The translations under genes were made by a program, and so were the position numbers. A stretch of 64,000 bases of DNA from Novosphingobium endophyticum (GTDB lineage Bacteria; Pseudomonadota; Alphaproteobacteria; Sphingomonadales; Sphingomonadaceae). Location: positions 1 through 64,000 of the forward strand of contig NZ_BMHK01000005.1 of the NCBI RefSeq assembly GCF_014640675.1. Direction: 5' to 3'. Shown one piece after another: positions 7,303 through 16,215 of this stretch. Under the pieces are notes generated by a model, which saw only the letters and a list, made by a program, of their open reading frames with translations, was not told the DNA's origin and ran no database searches. Numbering within the stretch: the first letter of the stretch is position 1; every line of letters starts with the position of its first letter.

Positions 7303-9063
7303 TCAGGCGTAGATGCCGCTACGCTGGTTGTCGGTGCCGGTCCGGCCGGATGACCCGGTCCGGTCCTGCTGCGCGCCGGCCGAACTGGCCTGCCCGCGAT
7401 GAAAAGCGCGCTCGCCTTGCTCGGCGCGGGCCTGCGCGGCCTGCTGCTGCCCCTGGCCATTGCCCGAGGAGGCGGACTGCTGCTGGGCCGCGCTCTGCTG
7501 CTGCTGCTGTTGCTGGTTCTGCTGGCCTTCGCCGCGCTGCTGTTCGCCATTGCCGGCGGCATGGCCTGCCAAGGAGGCGGCCACGGCGGTCTGGACGGCG
7601 GAAGTGAAGCCCGGGTCGGCGTTTGCCATGGTCACGCTCAGCTTCGCGTCGTCATGACGGAACTGGAGCGAGACCCTGCCGAACTCGGCATGCTGGAGCG
7701 CGGTGCGCACGACCTGCGGCGAAGCGGCCTCGCGCGCTTCGGTCAGGCGTTCGACGAGCGTGGCGAAATCGTGCGGCTGCTCGGCGCTCGCCGGAGCGGA
7801 CGTCGCGGCGAGCGCGGGATCCGCCGGGCGGGCGGCGGCAGCGGCCTGCGCAAGGTTGAAGAGGGGCTGCTGCGGCGCGCTCTGGATGGCCGGGCTCGTG
7901 ACTTCGGGGCCGGACGGGGCTTCGGCGGTCATGGGCGAAGCAGGCATGGCGGGGGCGGATGCTTTCGGCTCGGCCCTTGCATCCGTGGTCATCACTCTGG
8001 CCTCAGGGGCGGTGGCGGGCGCGGCCTGTGCGCCGATGACCGGCGACGGCGCGGGGGTGAAGATTCTCGGAGCAGCGGATGCTGCCCGCTCGTCCCCTCC
8101 GGCAGTGCCGGACGCGGCGGAGGCGGTGCGTGTGTCGGCTGCGGTTGCAGGTTCGGCGGTGGCTGGCGCAGTGGTCGTGGCGGCAGACGCGGGCGCGGGC
8201 CTGATGGTGACTGCGGCGACTGGTTCAGCGACAGCGGTCGGCGCGGCATTGTTGGCGATTTCAGGCGTGGCCCTGACCGTGGCTGCCGGAACGGTTTCGC
8301 GAGCCGCCATCGCAGGCGTTGTTGCCGCGCCCGTCATGCCGGGCACCGGCATCTGTGCGGCGCTGGCTGTCGCCGAACGGAAGGTGGTGGCGGACGCTGC
8401 CGGCGGAGCCTCGCCCCCGACTTGCGGCTGTGCGTCGGCGAGAATGATCGGAGAGAGGCTGACGCGCATGACCTGCGCGCGGGCAATGCCATCGGCGGCC
8501 GCCTGTCCAATGATCGGCACGCTCGCCATGATGCGCGTCACTTGCGCGGTGGCTTCGGGAAGCGTCGGACGCGGGATGGCCGGGGCGGGCGCGGCGGAAA
8601 CGGGACCCGCTGCCCGGAATTCGACAGGACTGTCGTTACCGGGCAGCGGTGGGACGATGAGCGGCAGGACGGGAATGGCAGCCGCGATGGGCACGTCTGC
8701 CTGATCTGAAGCCGCGTCGTCGGGAGCTTCGTGGGTTTCGGGGGCACTGGGAATGGCAAGGCCGGTATCGGTGGTTCCGGCAACGGCGGGGGCGGCAACC
8801 GGCAAAGTCTTGCCGCCTTCCTTGCCGGCATTGCCGCTCGGCAACCCGGCAAGCGACGCCGCGATGGCGGCAGCCATGTCTTGCGCGGCGGTTTCGGGTG
8901 TGGCGGTGAGGCTGCCGGCCGCGCCCAGGAGAGCGGCGAAACCGGCCGATTCCGCGCCCTGCGCCGACGCCGAGGGCATCATGCCGTTCGTGCCGGGGGC
9001 ATTCGCCGAAATCAAAGGAGCCGAAACCTGGATCATGCCTTGCTGGACCTCGCGGTTAACCAT
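7303..9063 (-). CDS. fliK: flagellar hook-length control protein FliK
   Basis: A 586-residue protein rich in alanine, proline and threonine over about residues 100-430, followed by a C-terminal Flg_hook domain (RTALQHAEFGRVSLQFRHDD, about residues 445-500) and a glutamine-rich tail. The layout is that of FliK, the secreted ruler that tells FlhB to switch substrate at the proper hook length. The start may be the ATG at 9061-9063 or the ATG 27 bases further in. An exact TTAACCAT octamer overlaps the first ATG. Confidence 0.88.
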   Translation of the reverse strand: MVNREVQQGMIQVSAPLISANAPGTNGMMPSASAQGAESAGFAALLGAAGSLTATPETAAQDMAAAIAASLAGLPSGNAGKEGGKTLPVAAPAVAGTTDTGLAIPSAPETHEAPDDAASDQADVPIAAAIPVLPLIVPPLPGNDSPVEFRAAGPVSAAPAPAIPRPTLPEATAQVTRIMASVPIIGQAAADGIARAQVMRVSLSPIILADAQPQVGGEAPPAASATTFRSATASAAQMPVPGMTGAATTPAMAARETVPAATVRATPEIANNAAPTAVAEPVAAVTIRPAPASAATTTAPATAEPATAADTRTASAASGTAGGDERAASAAPRIFTPAPSPVIGAQAAPATAPEARVMTTDARAEPKASAPAMPASPMTAEAPSGPEVTSPAIQSAPQQPLFNLAQAAAAARPADPALAATSAPASAEQPHDFATLVERLTEAREAASPQVVRTALQHAEFGRVSLQFRHDDAKLSVTMANADPGFTSAVQTAVAASLAGHAAGNGEQQRGEGQQNQQQQQQQSAAQQQSASSGNGQGQQQAAQARAEQGERAFHRGQASSAGAQQDRTGSSGRTGTDNQRSGIYA

Positions 9064-9071
9064 GCAAGGTA

Positions 9072-9497
9072 CTAATCAAGATCCGTGCCAGATCCCTTTC
9101 TGCCGCCAAGAGCCGGGCTTTGCGCCGCCTTGGCGATCATGCGTTCCTGCAGGAGCGCGCGTTCCTCGATGGCGGCGCGGCGACGCTCCGCCTCGGCGAG
9201 CAGGCGCTGCTTGGCATCGGCGATGGACTGGGCGCGCAGGGCATCGCCGTCGGTCGATTTGCTCAAGGCCTGAAGGCCGCTGACGAAGCTCCCGACCTGG
9301 TGAAGCGCGGCACCGTCGTCCATCTCGCGGCGGCTGGCATAGTCGCTCGCCATCTGGCGCGTGCGTTCGGACAGCGCGCGCAGCTGGGTGAGCGTGCTTT
9401 CCGCCTGCGCCGATTCCAGCGCGGCGGTCTGCTTGGCGATCTCGCGGATCTTCTCGAGCCGCCGCAGCCGCGCGAGGCGCTTGCGATCTTCCTTCAC
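9072..9497 (-). CDS. fliJ: flagellar FliJ-like export protein
   Basis: A 141-residue, almost entirely helical and charged protein (RLARLRRLEKIREIAKQTA at the start, long heptad-like stretches afterwards), as expected for FliJ, the coiled-coil stalk that links the FliI ATPase to FlhA. The position directly after fliI supports the name. Sequence conservation in this family is low, so the call leans on context. The gap to fliK is 8 bases. Confidence 0.78.
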   Translation of the reverse strand: MKEDRKRLARLRRLEKIREIAKQTAALESAQAESTLTQLRALSERTRQMASDYASRREMDDGAALHQVGSFVSGLQALSKSTDGDALRAQSIADAKQRLLAEAERRRAAIEERALLQERMIAKAAQSPALGGRKGSGTDLD

Positions 9498-9543
9498 GGC
9501 GTGGCTCCGCGCTCATGACGTTTCACGGGCAGGCGCATGGCGC

Positions 9544-10866
9544 TCATCCCAACAATGCCGCGAGCTGGGCGGCGCTGTCGTCGAGGTCGATGATCTCGCC
9601 GGCGGGCTGGCACAGGAAGGCGGTCAGCAACTGGTGCATGGCGATCGCCTTGTCGAGCTGGGGATCGGCGCCGGCGCGATAGGCGCCCATCAGCACGAGA
9701 TCGCGGTTGGCCTCGTAGCTGGCGATGAGTGCGCGGAACTGGCGGGCGAGCTGCTGGTGGCCGGAGGTCACGATGTCGTTCATCACGCGGCTCAGGGAAG
9801 CGGCGATGTCGACGGCCGGGTACTGGCCGCGCTGCGCGAGATCGCGCGAGAGCACGATGTGCCCGTCGAGGATTGAGCGGGCGGTGTCGACCACGGGGTC
9901 GTCCTGGTTGTCGCCGTCGGCGAGCACTGTGTAGAGCCCGGTGACCGAACCGCCGCTTGCCGCCGAATTGCCCGCGCGCTCGACCAGCTTGGTGATCGTC
10001 GCGAGCGCGGAAGGGGGATAACCGCGCGCCGCGCCCGGCTCGCCGAGCAAAAGACCGATTTCGCGCGCGGCATGGGCGACGCGGGTCAGGCTGTCGAGGA
10101 TGAGCAGCACGCGCTTGCCTTGCGCGCGGAAGTGTTCGGCCATAGACGTCGCGAGCATCGCGCCGCGCAGGCGCAGGTTGGGCGCGTGATCGGCGGGAAC
10201 CGCGACCACGACGGTCTTGCCCTTCTTTTCGGCGTTCATGTGCCGCTCGACGAAATCGGAGACTTCGCGGGCGCGCTCGCCGATCAGGCCGACGATGATG
10301 ACATCGGCCGAAGCGCCGCGCGCGATCATGTCGATCAGCACCGACTTGCCGACGCCGGAGCCGGCCATCACGCCGATGCGCTGACCGACGCCGAAGGTGG
10401 TGAGGGCATTGAGCGAACGCACGCCGGTGTCGAAGCATTCGCGCACCGGGCTGCGGTCCAGCGCGGACGTGCGTATGCCGCCGGCCGGCCATTCCAGGCG
10501 GGTGTGGATCGGCAGGCCCCCGTCGATCGGGTGGCCCTCGCCGTCGACCGCGCGGCCCAGGAAAGCATCGCCCACCGGCAGCATGCCGGGGCGCCCTTCG
10601 GGACAGACGCGCGCGCCGGGGCGCAGCAGGATCGTGTCGCCGAGCAGCATCATCATCGTCTTGCCGTTGCGAAAGCCGATGACTTCGGCCGAGAGCGTCT
10701 TGCCGCGGCCATGGCCGACGCGGCACATCGCGCCCACCGGCACGGACAGCCCGCTTACTTCGAGTAGGCCGCCGTCGCAGGCCGTGACCAGGCCGAAGCG
10801 GCGCGGCGAGAGATCGACCGGCTCGTCGGCAAGGTCGGCAAGGATCGGGTTCCAGAGCTTCAGCAC
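9544..10866 (-). CDS. fliI: flagellum-specific ATPase FliI
   Basis: A protein of about 440 residues of the F1-beta/FliI type. A Walker A motif GVMAGSGVGKSVLID, a Walker B strand VLLILDSLTRVA and the conserved YPPSALATITKLVERAG stretch are visible. It unfolds or releases export substrates at the cytoplasmic face. The start is uncertain: the GTG at 10864-10866 lies 7 bases past the fliH stop, whereas an ATG at 10939-10941 would overlap fliH by 68 bases and add a basic extension with no family resemblance. I prefer the GTG. Confidence 0.94.
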   Translation of the reverse strand: MLKLWNPILADLADEPVDLSPRRFGLVTACDGGLLEVSGLSVPVGAMCRVGHGRGKTLSAEVIGFRNGKTMMMLLGDTILLRPGARVCPEGRPGMLPVGDAFLGRAVDGEGHPIDGGLPIHTRLEWPAGGIRTSALDRSPVRECFDTGVRSLNALTTFGVGQRIGVMAGSGVGKSVLIDMIARGASADVIIVGLIGERAREVSDFVERHMNAEKKGKTVVVAVPADHAPNLRLRGAMLATSMAEHFRAQGKRVLLILDSLTRVAHAAREIGLLLGEPGAARGYPPSALATITKLVERAGNSAASGGSVTGLYTVLADGDNQDDPVVDTARSILDGHIVLSRDLAQRGQYPAVDIAASLSRVMNDIVTSGHQQLARQFRALIASYEANRDLVLMGAYRAGADPQLDKAIAMHQLLTAFLCQPAGEIIDLDDSAAQLAALLG

Positions 10867-10873
10867 GGGCCGG

Positions 10874-11494
10874 TCAGCAATGCTGGAGCGCTTCGGCGAT
10901 GGCGAGGCGCCAGGTCGCCGGGCCGTCCTCGACGCCGCCATTGGCGGTTTCGATGCGGATCGTGCCGCGCTCCATCGCCGGGTCGGGCTCGATTGTCCAT
11001 TCGGCCGACATGCGCTGCGAAATCAGCCGGATGTCTTCCGGGTGAAGCCGGATCAGGCGGTCGTCATCCGCGCGCGACAGCATCGCGATGGCCGCTTCGA
11101 TCCGGCGCAGCAGCGCGTCCTGGTCGATGGCGAGCGGCGCCACCGCGCTTTCGCACAGCGCCGCGACGGTCTCGCGAAGGCGCATGCGCAGTTCCTCTTC
11201 CTGTTCTGCGTCGAGGCGGGTTAGCGCCAGCGCCAGCCCTTCGCGCGCGGCCGCCTCCGCCTCGGCCCTGGCCCTGGCTTCTTCCAGCGCCTGTTCGTAA
11301 CCGGCGGCAAAGCCCTGGGCGAAGGCCTCGTCCACGGGATCGGGCGGCGCAGGCCCCTCCTCGATCGGCTTTGATGGCGGTTCCGGCGGCGCAAGCGCGC
11401 CGAACCGTGCGTCCGCGCGAAAGCCCGAGGGCTGGGCGAGCGCCTCGAACAGGCTGGCGCCCTGGACCGGAATCTTGAATCCGAGGTCAGACAT
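10874..11494 (-). CDS. fliH: flagellar assembly protein FliH
   Basis: A 206-residue protein with a proline-rich N-terminal part, a central alanine/glutamate coiled coil with repeated small-residue spacing (EQALEEARARAEAEAAAREG), and a C-terminal domain ending in VEDGPATWRLAIAEAL. This is the FliH/YscL layout: it dimerises, inhibits FliI and tethers it to FliN. It sits between fliG and fliI in canonical order. Confidence 0.85.
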   Translation of the reverse strand: MSDLGFKIPVQGASLFEALAQPSGFRADARFGALAPPEPPSKPIEEGPAPPDPVDEAFAQGFAAGYEQALEEARARAEAEAAAREGLALALTRLDAEQEEELRMRLRETVAALCESAVAPLAIDQDALLRRIEAAIAMLSRADDDRLIRLHPEDIRLISQRMSAEWTIEPDPAMERGTIRIETANGGVEDGPATWRLAIAEALQHC

Positions 11495-11502
11495 GGCGGC
11501 GC

Positions 11503-12510
11503 TCAGACATATTCATCGTCGCCGCCGCCGAACACGATCGCGCCGTCGGCCGCGAGCTTGCGGGCGGTGACCACGATCTCCTTCTGCGCCGCGACGACAT
11601 CGGCCAGCTTGGTGCGTCCGCGCGCGGCGATCTCGTCCTTGACGCCGTCGGCAGCGCGGCTCGACATGGCCCGGAAGAAGAACTCGCGTTCGTCCTCGGT
11701 GATGCCCTTGAGCGCATCGATCAGGGCATCGTTGGGAATGTCGCGCAGCAGCGTGCCCATCGACATCGGATCGAGCACGAAGAGGTGCTCGAACTTGAAC
11801 ATCTCGTTCTCGATCTGCTTCGCGAGCGCCTTGTCGAGCTTGCCGATCTCGCCCATTATGCGCTTTTCCAGTACCTTGCCGGCGCCGTTGATGATGTCGG
11901 CGGCTTCCTTCGGCCCGCCCATGGCGAGCGGGCGCTGGCCGTGGCATTCGGTGATGCGGCGGGTCAGCAGCTCCTCAAGCATGGCGAGCGCCTGCGGCGA
12001 GACCGGGCCGAGCGTGGCGATACGGTGGACGATCTGCGACTGTTCGCTGGCGGGCAGCGCGTGCAGCACTTCGGCGGCGACCACGGGGTCGAGCTGGACC
12101 AGCAGCACGGCGATCGCCTGCGGGTGTTCGCCCTTGACCAGCGGCACCAGCGCTTCCGAGGTGAGCCAGCGCGCCAGTTCCAGCGGCGACGTCTTCTGCT
12201 CCTCGGGCGCGATCTTGCGCATCACGTTCTCGGCCTTCAGCTCACCGACCGCGCGGCTCATCATCGTGCGGACCTGGCCGACGCGGTCATGCGCGACGAG
12301 GCCGAGCTTCTCGGTCTTGTCGACGAAGCCGGCAATGGCCTCGGCGATGATCTGGGGGCTGATTTCGCCGAGCGCGCACATCTTCTCGCCCAGGCGCCGC
12401 AGTTCGTCGGGTTCCAGCTCGGCAAGGATCCGCGAGGCGTGGTCGTTGTCGAGCAACATCACCATGACGGCGGCGTTGTCGGCCGGGAAAAGGGGGACGA
12501 CTTCGCTCAC
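11503..12510 (-). CDS. fliG: flagellar motor switch protein FliG
   Basis: A 335-residue C-ring protein with its three armadillo-like parts. The N-terminal domain binds FliF, the middle domain carries an EHPQAIAVLLVQLDP segment (the FliG EHPQxIA signature), and the C-terminal torque domain contains FVLDPMSMGTLLRDI and the charged helix that faces the stator. Its start overlaps the fliF stop by ATGA. FliG converts ion flow through the stators into rotation. Confidence 0.96.
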   Translation of the reverse strand: MSEVVPLFPADNAAVMVMLLDNDHASRILAELEPDELRRLGEKMCALGEISPQIIAEAIAGFVDKTEKLGLVAHDRVGQVRTMMSRAVGELKAENVMRKIAPEEQKTSPLELARWLTSEALVPLVKGEHPQAIAVLLVQLDPVVAAEVLHALPASEQSQIVHRIATLGPVSPQALAMLEELLTRRITECHGQRPLAMGGPKEAADIINGAGKVLEKRIMGEIGKLDKALAKQIENEMFKFEHLFVLDPMSMGTLLRDIPNDALIDALKGITEDEREFFFRAMSSRAADGVKDEIAARGRTKLADVVAAQKEIVVTARKLAADGAIVFGGGDDEYV

Positions 12511-14258
12511 TGGGCGAGCTCCTTCCTGTCGGCGGTCTCGGCCGGCATTTCGTTGAGCATCTGGCGCAGCGCGGCGACCGCGCTGTCCGGCCTCTCGGCG
12601 ACGAGACGCTGGGCGAGGCCAAGCTGGCGGCTGAGCAGATCGGAGCGCGTGATATCGAATTCGGCGTCGTTGCCGCCCGGCAAGGCGCGCCGCCGGGACG
12701 CCCCTTGCAGGACCGGCTGCCCGTTCGCATCGAGAATGGCGTCCTCGTCGCCGTCAATTTCGTCTTCGTCGTCCCCGGCGGCACCTTTCGCGCCCTTCGG
12801 CTTGTCGCCGCGCAGGGCCTTGATCATCGGCCGCACGCCCAGCAGCAGGACGAGAAGGACCGCCAGCAGCGCGGCGCCGTAGCGCACGACCATGGCGAAC
12901 CACGGCATCTGGTAGAAGGGCAGGACGGTCGGATCGGCGACCGGCTCGAAGCTGCGGGAGATCACCTTGACCTGATCCCCGCGCTGCGTGTCGGCGCCGA
13001 CGGCGGCGCTGACGAGCGCCTCGATTTCCTGAATCTCGCTGCCCTTGGCGCCTTTCAGCGCCTCGGCGCTGATCGCCACCGCGACCGAGAGGCGCTTGAT
13101 GCCGCCCGGCGTAGTGTTGGCGACCGAAACCTCGCGGCCGAGTTCGTAAGTGCGCGAGGAGCGGGATTCGCCGCTGGTGGGCGGTGTCGCGCTCGCCTGC
13201 GCGGCGGTGCCCTGGGGCGCGCCGGGCTGCGCCTGGGTAGCCGGCGGCGGCGTGTTGGCCAGCACGCCGGGAATGCCTGCGGCCGGCGTGGCGGCGGTCG
13301 ATTGCGATTGTTGTTCGGTTTCGGTGCGGACGGCACCGTCCTTGTCATAGCTTTCGCGCGCCGATGTCACCTGGTCCATGTTGAGTTCGACCTGGATTTC
13401 CGAGGTGAAGTTGCCATCGCCGAGCATCGGACGCAGGAGCTGCGAGACCTGTTCGCGCAGTTTCGTTTCCATGCGCGATTGCAGGTCGAGCCGGTCGCTG
13501 TCGGCGCCGCCGCGGGTTTCGGACAGCAGTTCGCCGTGCTGGTCGACGACCCGCACCGCATCGGGCGAGAGGCCCGGCACCGAGCCGGCGACGAGATTTA
13601 CGATCGCGCTGACCTGGCTTTCGGTCAGCGAACGGCCGCGCGCGAGGCGGACCATCACCGAGGCGGTGGGGGCCACGTTCTCGCGCACGAAGACCGACTT
13701 TTCGCCTTCCGCCAGATGTACGCGCACGCCTTCAACGCCGTCGATCTGCATGATCGTCTGCTGCAGGTCCGCCTCGCGGGCCGAGCGCAGGCGCTGGCCC
13801 TCGAGGGTACGGCTCGCGCCCATCGGCATGTTGTCGAGTATCTGCGCGCCGCTTTCCGGCGTGGCGAGCGAGCCGTCGGACGCGACCAGCATGCGGGCCT
13901 TGTAGTAGTCGCTTTCCGAAACGGTCAGCGCGCCGGTGCCGTTGTCAATCTGATAGGCGATCGAGGCCTGGTCGAGCGCGGCGGCGACGCTGGCGCGGCC
14001 GGAATCGTCGAGCTGCGCGTAAAGCGTGCGCTGCGGCGAGGGCGCGAGCGCGCTCCAGGCGAGAAGGGCTCCGCCTATGGCCGAAAGACCGACGAAAACC
14101 GGCAGGACCTTGCGGACCGCCGGCTGCGCGGTGAACGTGCCGAGGCGCGTGAGGATGCCGCCGCCCGCCGGATCGGTGAGCGGAGCGAACATCGAGGGCG
14201 CGGCGGGCAGCGAGGCCGCCGGGGCGCCGTTAGGCGTGGCTGGGACGAGCTCGGGCAT
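12507..14258 (-). CDS. fliF: flagellar MS-ring protein FliF
   Basis: A 583-residue protein with an N-terminal membrane helix (about residues 52-70), a periplasmic YscJ/FliF domain including TLYAQLDDSGRASVAAALDQ and VRVHLAEGEKSVFVRE, a proline/alanine-rich linker, a second helix near residue 470 and a cytoplasmic tail that binds FliG. It forms the MS-ring that houses the export gate. It starts 6 bases after the fliE stop. Confidence 0.96.
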   Translation of the reverse strand: MPELVPATPNGAPAASLPAAPSMFAPLTDPAGGGILTRLGTFTAQPAVRKVLPVFVGLSAIGGALLAWSALAPSPQRTLYAQLDDSGRASVAAALDQASIAYQIDNGTGALTVSESDYYKARMLVASDGSLATPESGAQILDNMPMGASRTLEGQRLRSAREADLQQTIMQIDGVEGVRVHLAEGEKSVFVRENVAPTASVMVRLARGRSLTESQVSAIVNLVAGSVPGLSPDAVRVVDQHGELLSETRGGADSDRLDLQSRMETKLREQVSQLLRPMLGDGNFTSEIQVELNMDQVTSARESYDKDGAVRTETEQQSQSTAATPAAGIPGVLANTPPPATQAQPGAPQGTAAQASATPPTSGESRSSRTYELGREVSVANTTPGGIKRLSVAVAISAEALKGAKGSEIQEIEALVSAAVGADTQRGDQVKVISRSFEPVADPTVLPFYQMPWFAMVVRYGAALLAVLLVLLLGVRPMIKALRGDKPKGAKGAAGDDEDEIDGDEDAILDANGQPVLQGASRRRALPGGNDAEFDITRSDLLSRQLGLAQRLVAERPDSAVAALRQMLNEMPAETADRKELAQ

Positions 14259-14264
14259 GATTCA

Positions 14265-14657
14265 TTACACCCCCATCCTCATGATGTCCTGATAGGCGGA
14301 CAGCAGCTTGTTGCGGACTTGCAAGGTCGCTTCGAAAGCGACGCCGGCTTCCTGGCGGGCCAGCATGACCTTGGCGACGTCGGTCACCTCGCCGCGCTGG
14401 TACGCGTCGGTGATCGTCTCGGACTTGGCCTGGACCGCGCGGACGCCGTCGAGCGCGGACTTCAGCGTATCGGCAAAGCCCTGGGCAGGGGCCTGGACCT
14501 CGGGCTGGCTCGCGCCGCCGATGCCGCCCGTCTGCTGGGCGCCTTGCGTCGAATGAAGTTGCTGGAGCAGTTCGTTTCGCTGGATGATCTGCTGGCGCAT
14601 CGCCATGATCTGTTGAATTCCTCCAGCGCCACCCCCGATGCCGGAGACGCCGCTCAT
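14265..14657 (-). CDS. fliE: flagellar hook-basal body protein FliE
   Basis: A 130-residue protein whose C-terminal half matches FliE: FADTLKSALDGVRAVQAKSE followed by EVTDVAKVMLARQEAGVAFE and VRNKLLSAYQDIMRMGV. FliE joins the MS-ring to the proximal rod and is among the first exported proteins. The N-terminal 50 residues are rich in glycine and glutamine. Its ATG overlaps the stop of the upstream regulator gene (ATGA), so structural genes and regulator share a transcript. Confidence 0.93.
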   Translation of the reverse strand: MSGVSGIGGGAGGIQQIMAMRQQIIQRNELLQQLHSTQGAQQTGGIGGASQPEVQAPAQGFADTLKSALDGVRAVQAKSETITDAYQRGEVTDVAKVMLARQEAGVAFEATLQVRNKLLSAYQDIMRMGV

Positions 14658-15955
14658 CGGCGGCCTCCAGCGGCCATGCGGCCGATTTCAATCCCGGCGT
14701 CACGCATCGAGGCAAGGCGATAGCGCAGGGTCCGTTCGGAAATGCCCAGTTCGCGCGCGGCACGCACCCGGCTGCCACCGCAGGCCTCCAGCGTCTCAAC
14801 GATCGCGCGGGCTTCGGAAAGCTGGACGATCGAGGAAAGCCGGCGGGGGCCATCGGTCTCTTCGGGCATGTCCGGCGCCGGGGCGACGCCGAAGCCGGCG
14901 GCGGCGACGGGCGACTGGATGAGGCGCGCGGGGCTGTCGAACACGATGTGCTCGGCGGCGATGGCCTGCTTGCCGTGGGCCAGCAGCAGCGCGCGGCGGA
15001 TGACGTTCTCCAGTTCACGCACGTTGCCGGGCCAGGAGTGCAGCTTGAGCATCGCCAGCGCGGCGTCGTTCAGGCAGGGGACGTTGGCCGGGTCCGGCGC
15101 GTGACGCAGCGCCATGGCGTAAGCCAGCGGGGCGATGTCGTCGACACGCTCACGCAGCGGACGCAGCGCCAGCGGGAAGACGTTGAGGCGGTAGTAGAGG
15201 TCGGCTCGGAAGCGGCCTTCAGCCACTTCCGTCGGCAGGTCGCGGTTGGCGCAGGCGATGATGCGTACGTCGACCTTGATGGCGCGGGTCGAGCCGATCG
15301 GCACGACTTCCTGTTCCTGCAGCGCGCGCAGGAGCTTGGCCTGGAGCTGGATCGGCATCTCGGCGATCTCGTCCAGCAGCAGGGTGCCGCCGTCGGCGGC
15401 GCGCATGAAGCCTTCGCTCGCCTGGGTCGCGCCGGTGAAGGCGCCCTTCTGGTGGCCGAACAGCAAGGCCTCGAGCATGGTTTCGGGCATCGCCGCGCAG
15501 TTGACCGCGATGAACGGCCCGTCGCGGCGCTTGCTGCGGGTGTGGATGAAGCGGCTGAGCACTTCCTTGCCGGTTCCGGTCGGGCCGTTGATCAGCACCG
15601 GAATGTCGCTTTCGGCGAGACGGCCGGCGAGGGCGAAAACGGAAAGGCTTTCCGGATCGGCCGCGATCGGCTCGTCCGCGCCGGCCATCGCCGCGAGCAG
15701 CATGGCCAGCGAGCTTTCGCTCAAGGGATCTGCGTAGGTCAGAGCGACCTGCGATGCTCCCTTGCGGCCCAGCGCCGGGGCCTTGCCCCTGCTGAGGTGA
15801 ACAGCACGCGTCCGTGGACGCGCAGGCCCCCCGTCAGCCGCGTCGCGCAGGTCGATGGCATCGCAGTCGAACAGCGATGCGGCGATCGCCGCGCCGCGCT
15901 GTGCGAGCGGCCCGTGTTGCCGAGCGAATTCGGTATCGAATTGAACCCCACGCAT
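14654..15955 (-). CDS. flbD: sigma-54 enhancer-binding regulator of flagellar genes (FlbD/FleQ-like)
   Basis: A 433-residue AAA+ activator. It has a Walker A motif GPTGTGKE (about residue 124), the sigma-54 contact loop GAFTGAT, a Walker B strand GGTLLLDEIAEMP and a Fis-type helix-turn-helix at the C-terminus (GGSRVRAARELGISERTLRY). The N-terminal 85 residues are not a recognisable phospho-acceptor receiver, so activity may not depend on phosphorylation. It heads the fli operon and is divergent from flagellin. Perfect sigma-54 promoters at 27781-27795 and 30431-30446 are its likely targets. A strong GGGGG ribosome site precedes the ATG. Confidence 0.9.
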   Translation of the reverse strand: MRGVQFDTEFARQHGPLAQRGAAIAASLFDCDAIDLRDAADGGPARPRTRAVHLSRGKAPALGRKGASQVALTYADPLSESSLAMLLAAMAGADEPIAADPESLSVFALAGRLAESDIPVLINGPTGTGKEVLSRFIHTRSKRRDGPFIAVNCAAMPETMLEALLFGHQKGAFTGATQASEGFMRAADGGTLLLDEIAEMPIQLQAKLLRALQEQEVVPIGSTRAIKVDVRIIACANRDLPTEVAEGRFRADLYYRLNVFPLALRPLRERVDDIAPLAYAMALRHAPDPANVPCLNDAALAMLKLHSWPGNVRELENVIRRALLLAHGKQAIAAEHIVFDSPARLIQSPVAAAGFGVAPAPDMPEETDGPRRLSSIVQLSEARAIVETLEACGGSRVRAARELGISERTLRYRLASMRDAGIEIGRMAAGGRR

Positions 15956-15978
15956 GTCTCGAAGGTCCCCCGTAATGT

Positions 15979-16027
15979 TTAACCAATCTCCGAGGCCGCT
16001 TATGAAGGTTAATTGGTTAATGGTTCT
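15979..16027. promoter_or_regulatory. TTAACC inverted-repeat cluster between regulator and flagellin genes
   Basis: A perfect 9-base inverted repeat, TTAACCAAT at 15979-15987 and ATTGGTTAA at 16012-16020, with a further GGTTAA at 16008-16013. The half-site TTAACC is the core of the alphaproteobacterial CtrA recognition sequence, although the canonical seven-base spacing between two TTAA halves is absent. The location upstream of the divergent regulator gene fits a control element. The identity of the binding protein is an inference. Confidence 0.45.
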
Positions 16028-16101
16028 AAAGAATGGGCAGTAGGGGTTTGCACTAGTTTCGGACCGATTTGGGCCTTTTTGCCCCTTATCCGATCATCTT
16101 T

Positions 16102-16175
16102 TTGCCGGACCGGCTTAAATTTGCCGGTGGCTTGCCGGTCTGGGGTTCGGCAGCGGCGCCGGATGGGCCGGCAAA
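16102..16175. promoter_or_regulatory. array of TTGCCGG motifs upstream of flagellin (possible FlbD sites)
   Basis: Three direct copies of TTGCCGG begin at 16102, 16121 and 16132, and one inverted copy (CCGGCAA) at 16168. All fall within 75 bases of non-coding DNA, 40-115 bases ahead of the flagellin ATG. A similar cluster lies at 27854-27889, about 75 bases upstream of the sigma-54 promoter of flgB. Caulobacter FlbD is known to bind ftr elements containing a CGGCAAA core, so these are candidate binding sites for the regulator encoded next door. Confidence 0.45.
16115..16141 (+). promoter_or_regulatory. possible sigma-28 (FliA) promoter of flagellin
   Basis: TTAAATTT followed after ten bases by GCCGGTCT resembles the FliA consensus (TAAAGTTT, 11 bases, GCCGATAA) but with imperfect -10 and a spacing one base short. 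It lies about 75 bases upstream of the flagellin start. No sigma-54 site with correct spacing was found in this interval, and fliA is encoded at 33474-34268. Confidence 0.3.
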
Positions 16176-16215
16176 GCTGTTCGGGAATTCGGGACATTAA
16201 ACGGGAGCTACCTAT

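Noticed and set aside
16100..16210. A sigma-54 promoter for flagellin
   Set aside because: No GG-N10-GC element with TTGC-like -12 box was found; the best spaced candidates lack the consensus around both elements.
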